A DNA stretch of 27,176 bases from a virus: the IMG/VR virus record IMGVR_UViG_3300002835_000895, positions 1-27,176 of that record, one strand, 5' to 3'. Below the pieces are notes generated by a model. The model saw only the letters and a program-made list of their open reading frames with translations. It was not told the DNA's origin and did not search any database. Made by a program: the position numbers and the translations under genes. Positions 24,838 to 27,176 of this stretch are shown here, in pieces. Each line of letters starts with the position of its first letter. The stretch's first letter is position 1.

Positions 24838-26081
24838 TAGAGTTCCTTGATCGTAAAGTTTTTCTTATTTTGCTTCCACGTGCTCAAGAGCTGTGATGCC
24901 GTGTTGTGCCACGTATCAATAGTGTTGTTGAAGCTAAACTCTGACCTTGCATAACTGAGAACTTTTTGCCCTAGTGCTCTGCGTTCGGTGTCAGACAAAG
25001 AGTAAAGCTGCATAATGCCTTTTGCAACGTTCTGGTTTGTGACATAGTCTTCGTAGATATAAGGCACAGATTGTGATCCTACAAGAGTTTGAAGGTCAAT
25101 ATCAAGTGCCACGCCGTTATGTGATCCATCACGATGATCGACAACCTGTCTGGTCAATCCACCCGTCTTGGCAGCGATGATCGGGATACCTGCATTCATC
25201 GCCTCCAGAGTTCCTAGTCCAAAACCCTCAGCAAAGCTGATGTTGATGCAGAAGTCTGATATGTTGTAGAGAACGTTCACCTTGTCAAAAGGTAGACGAT
25301 CCTTAGAGAAAACAATGTTATCTTGAATGCCTAAGTTATCTGCAACTGCATAAAGATTCGGGCCTTCTTGATCCAATGGATCTGTATGCATAATAAGCGT
25401 TGCCCGCTTATGACCATGCTTTGTATGCAAGTCATCAATAAAGATCTTCCATGACTCTATGACATCGCTTGGGCGCTTTCTGCGGGCATTTCTGTTGATC
25501 CAGACGCCTACGAAATGATCCTCACGTCCTGACCCTAGAAGCTGGTTCCTATACATTCTCCTTTCAATCTGTGTTAGAGGAAAAAATAGGTCGGGCGGAA
25601 CAGAATGTGGGACAAAATTGGTCTTATCTGGGAATCGCTCCTTGAGCATAGAGTATGTCAAATGAGAGTGACAGTTTAACAGACCAGTTGATTCATACAG
25701 TGGTCCGTTGAACGCTGGATATGGAAGATTATCCCATACATGCCACCACGCTATTGGGCAGACCTGGTTAACTTCATCTGCCATCTCGAATAACCAGATG
25801 AAGAATCTCGGGTCTGTAAAGATTAAAAGAAGATCTGGTTTTTCTGCTGCAAGCGTGACTCTAATTAAGTCTCTATTACCGAATCCATCAATTGGCTTGA
25901 TGATGAAGTCTTCATTAACAGCAACAGTTCGATAGTCGGTGTGTTTCATAGCAGCACCAAACTGTCTAAATGTCCAGTCACCCTTGGCAATCATTCCATT
26001 GATGAGATGACGAGTTTGTGTGCCTACACCTGACGTTGATAACGCGTGATCAGATAAAACGATTACTTTTTTCTTGCTCAT
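24837..26081 (-). CDS. GT-B glycosyltransferase (GT4-like), first of a tandem pair
   Basis: The start is assigned to the ATG at 26081 (MSKKKVIVLSDHALS), because the longer reading from a GTG at 26105 adds only eight residues, and CAGG precedes the ATG by five bases; this signal is weak. The 414-residue product has the EX7E motif as EGFGLGTLE (E285 and E293), then IIAAKTGGLTRQVVD, typical of retaining GT-B enzymes. The N-terminal loop STSGVGTQTRHLI belongs to the first Rossmann-like domain. The middle includes HSVPPDLFFP and a basic NRNARRKRPSD stretch (about 196-206), where phosphate groups of the donor commonly bind. Donor and acceptor cannot be told. It resembles its neighbour in fold but the two are clearly divergent. 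Confidence 0.88.
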   Translation of the reverse strand: MSKKKVIVLSDHALSTSGVGTQTRHLINGMIAKGDWTFRQFGAAMKHTDYRTVAVNEDFIIKPIDGFGNRDLIRVTLAAEKPDLLLIFTDPRFFIWLFEMADEVNQVCPIAWWHVWDNLPYPAFNGPLYESTGLLNCHSHLTYSMLKERFPDKTNFVPHSVPPDLFFPLTQIERRMYRNQLLGSGREDHFVGVWINRNARRKRPSDVIESWKIFIDDLHTKHGHKRATLIMHTDPLDQEGPNLYAVADNLGIQDNIVFSKDRLPFDKVNVLYNISDFCINISFAEGFGLGTLEAMNAGIPIIAAKTGGLTRQVVDHRDGSHNGVALDIDLQTLVGSQSVPYIYEDYVTNQNVAKGIMQLYSLSDTERRALGQKVLSYARSEFSFNNTIDTWHNTASQLLSTWKQNKKNFTIKEL

Positions 26082-26114
26082 GGTACCTGTTCTAAACAAT
26101 AGCACCGCGCATAA

Positions 26115-26924
26115 TTAAGTAAATGCCGAGAATTCCCCTGAACCAGGACAATGTGAAGTTCCCTTAAAGTCACAGTACTTACAAGATAGACGATTTTTAA
26201 TCGCCTTGCCTGCTCTAACGCCTTTAATCATAGAATCAACAAGCTTTTTGGCATCTTCAAGTGTCTTTGGGCCCGTCGATATCTCGAATAGCTCACATGC
26301 CTTACCTGGTTTAACGCCGCGCTTGAGAAGTATGAATCCACACTTGATGTCTTTCGGGTCAATCTCGAATTTCTCACTGCAGAAATGCTTATAAAGCGCA
26401 AGCTGAGCCAGAACCAGCTTGTCTCTACGTTTATCAGAATTCCACCCACGAGGACCTGCCGTCTTCCAGTCAATAATCCATAGACAATCTTGACCGCGCT
26501 TGTTCTTTGCACGAATCATTCCGTCAACAAATCCCTTAAACTTGATCTCTTCCTCACCCTCGATAGGTTCATATAGCGCCTGCTCTGCAGCTATAAATGA
26601 CCAGTCGGGAAACGTGGTGTTGAGAAAATCTGCAATCTCAGACATGATCACTTTACCGTCATTGATCCAGTCGTCGACTTTTTCGAAGTTGTGCTGCTCC
26701 CATGTCTTCTTGATTGTCTCTGTTAATCTTTCGACATTGTACGTTCTTTTCTCTAGAAATTCTTCGCACTCTTCGTGCACAGCTGTTCCAAAGCTAGGAC
26801 TTTCAGCAGGCTTGAATACATCAATTTTATCAATATGGACAAGCTTGTGACGCCAGCCACATTCATGCCACATCTTGACTTCAGAGAAAGAAATATGCGG
26901 TTTGCCAGTTGGGAATTTATTCAC
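26115..26924 (-). CDS. PD-(D/E)XK nuclease, RecB/Cas4-like, with four-cysteine Fe-S pattern
   Basis: This gene encodes 269 residues with GTG as the likely start at 26924; the reading frame has a stop six codons further up and no better start. It likely cuts or resects DNA. Motifs in order: H50 (GTAVHEE), E114 (AAEQAL), D134 (KGFVDGMI), D152-x-K154 (IDWKTA) and the Q174..Y178 motif (QLALY), all as in RecB-family nucleases. C22 together with C248, C251 and C259 (CKYCDFKGTSHC) gives the 1+3 spacing seen in Cas4 and AddB iron-sulfur nucleases. No helicase domain is attached. Its role in the phage is unknown; recombination, DNA degradation and genome processing are all possible. No CRISPR array is present to suggest adaptation. 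Confidence 0.87.
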   Translation of the reverse strand: MNKFPTGKPHISFSEVKMWHECGWRHKLVHIDKIDVFKPAESPSFGTAVHEECEEFLEKRTYNVERLTETIKKTWEQHNFEKVDDWINDGKVIMSEIADFLNTTFPDWSFIAAEQALYEPIEGEEEIKFKGFVDGMIRAKNKRGQDCLWIIDWKTAGPRGWNSDKRRDKLVLAQLALYKHFCSEKFEIDPKDIKCGFILLKRGVKPGKACELFEISTGPKTLEDAKKLVDSMIKGVRAGKAIKNRLSCKYCDFKGTSHCPGSGEFSAFT

Positions 26925-26930
26925 TTTTCT

Positions 26931-26936
26931 ATTATA
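26931..26936 (-). promoter_or_regulatory. Possible -10 element (TATAAT) upstream of the nuclease gene
   Basis: On the minus strand the 15-nt gap between the dehydrogenase stop and the nuclease GTG contains GCGTATAATAG. The hexamer is a perfect bacterial -10 match, but the best upstream -35 hexamer (TTAGTA) matches TTGACA at only three positions. The transcript would start near the GTG itself, giving an almost leaderless message. It also partly resembles the T4 late element TATAAATA. The GTG lacks a clear ribosome-binding site. The call is weak and rests on a short AT-rich match. Confidence 0.22.
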
Positions 26937-26939
26937 CGC

Positions 26940-27176
26940 CTAATTCTTTCTTTTACTAACTGCTCGACCTACTTGTTTCTCCCAGTCACGATCTTCAGGA
27001 GGCCTGACTTCAAGGTTCTTTTCCCATGCAGCACGCATAACAATGGGCTTAATATCATAACCTCTAGCAACGCTAATCAAGGCGTTAATATCTTTAGGAA
27101 AGCAATGACCGCCAAACCCCTTGACATAGCGACCATCATTTGTCGGAACAGGTCCAGGAACGGACCAGTGTGTTTC
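26940..27176 (-). CDS. UDP-glucose/GDP-mannose-type dehydrogenase, C-terminal end (runs off the right edge)
   Basis: Only the last 78 residues are visible, ending in a TAG at 26942-26940. The stretch WSVPGPVPTNDGRYVKGFGG, then HCFPKDINALISVARGYDI, matches the conserved region around the catalytic cysteine of UDP-glucose 6-dehydrogenase and GDP-mannose dehydrogenase (here C of GGHCFPKD). These enzymes oxidise a nucleotide sugar to its uronic acid using two NAD+. The C-terminal tail is basic (GRAVSKRKN), and the usual C-terminal UDP-binding domain appears to be absent or very short. Its substrate cannot be told. It heads a sugar cassette with the two downstream glycosyltransferases. Confidence 0.85.
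   Translation of the reverse strand, partial: ETHWSVPGPVPTNDGRYVKGFGGHCFPKDINALISVARGYDIKPIVMRAAWEKNLEVRPPEDRDWEKQVGRAVSKRKN

Noticed and set aside
26082-26105. Longer glycosyltransferase reading from a GTG at 26105
   Set aside because: The eight extra residues are not typical of the family; the ATG at 26081 leads directly into the usual N-terminal strand.
1-27176. CRISPR array, tRNA gene or insertion sequence
   Set aside because: Reading both strands by eye, I saw no regularly spaced repeat, tRNA-like cloverleaf or transposase motif; the Cas4-like nuclease is not accompanied by any CRISPR element.

Overview
The window looks like part of the genome of a large contractile-tailed bacteriophage (myovirus). 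Every gene I can support lies on the minus strand, so transcription runs from the high-coordinate end (27176) to the low end (1). Genes overlap or nearly abut: 21 genes (two cut by the window edges) cover almost all of the sequence, and the largest non-coding gap is 52 bp (1142-1193). No tRNA, rRNA, CRISPR array, insertion sequence or convincing terminator was seen. The host cannot be named from this sequence. The gene content (gp55-like sigma factor, gp25/gp6 baseplate genes, phage-borne sugar genes) argues for a lytic phage rather than a tailocin or a bacterial chromosome.

Region 1 (about 27176-23399) is accessory and metabolic. It holds the C-terminal end of a UDP-glucose/GDP-mannose-type dehydrogenase, a RecB/Cas4-like PD-(D/E)XK nuclease with four cysteines placed like an Fe-S cluster, two GT-B glycosyltransferases in tandem, and a 95-residue single-pass membrane protein.

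Region 2 (23412-22305) carries a gp55-like sigma factor, probably for late transcription, and a small helical protein of unknown function. They sit directly ahead of the tail genes.

Region 3 (22305-12900) is the baseplate core. In transcription order it encodes a gp5/gpV-like spike with an OB-fold, a protein with a very hydrophobic C-terminus, a gp25/gpW-like sheath initiator, a gp6/gpJ-like wedge protein, a protein with a DNRLRE-like beta-sandwich, and a 1143-residue protein that carries a gpI/gp7-like segment between two LamG-like domains. This is the classical V-W-J-I order with two extra genes inserted.

Region 4 (12903-1) holds eight large, mostly unrecognised and probably virion structural proteins (about 12.9 kb). 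They include two that share an N-terminal MGFLD module and two with fibronectin-III-like domains. They are likely baseplate-periphery, fibre or adhesin components. The working picture is that sigma-driven late transcription expresses a contractile tail whose baseplate is unusually rich in carbohydrate-binding-type folds, while the upstream sugar genes modify a glycan on the virion, host surface or DNA; the target is unknown.
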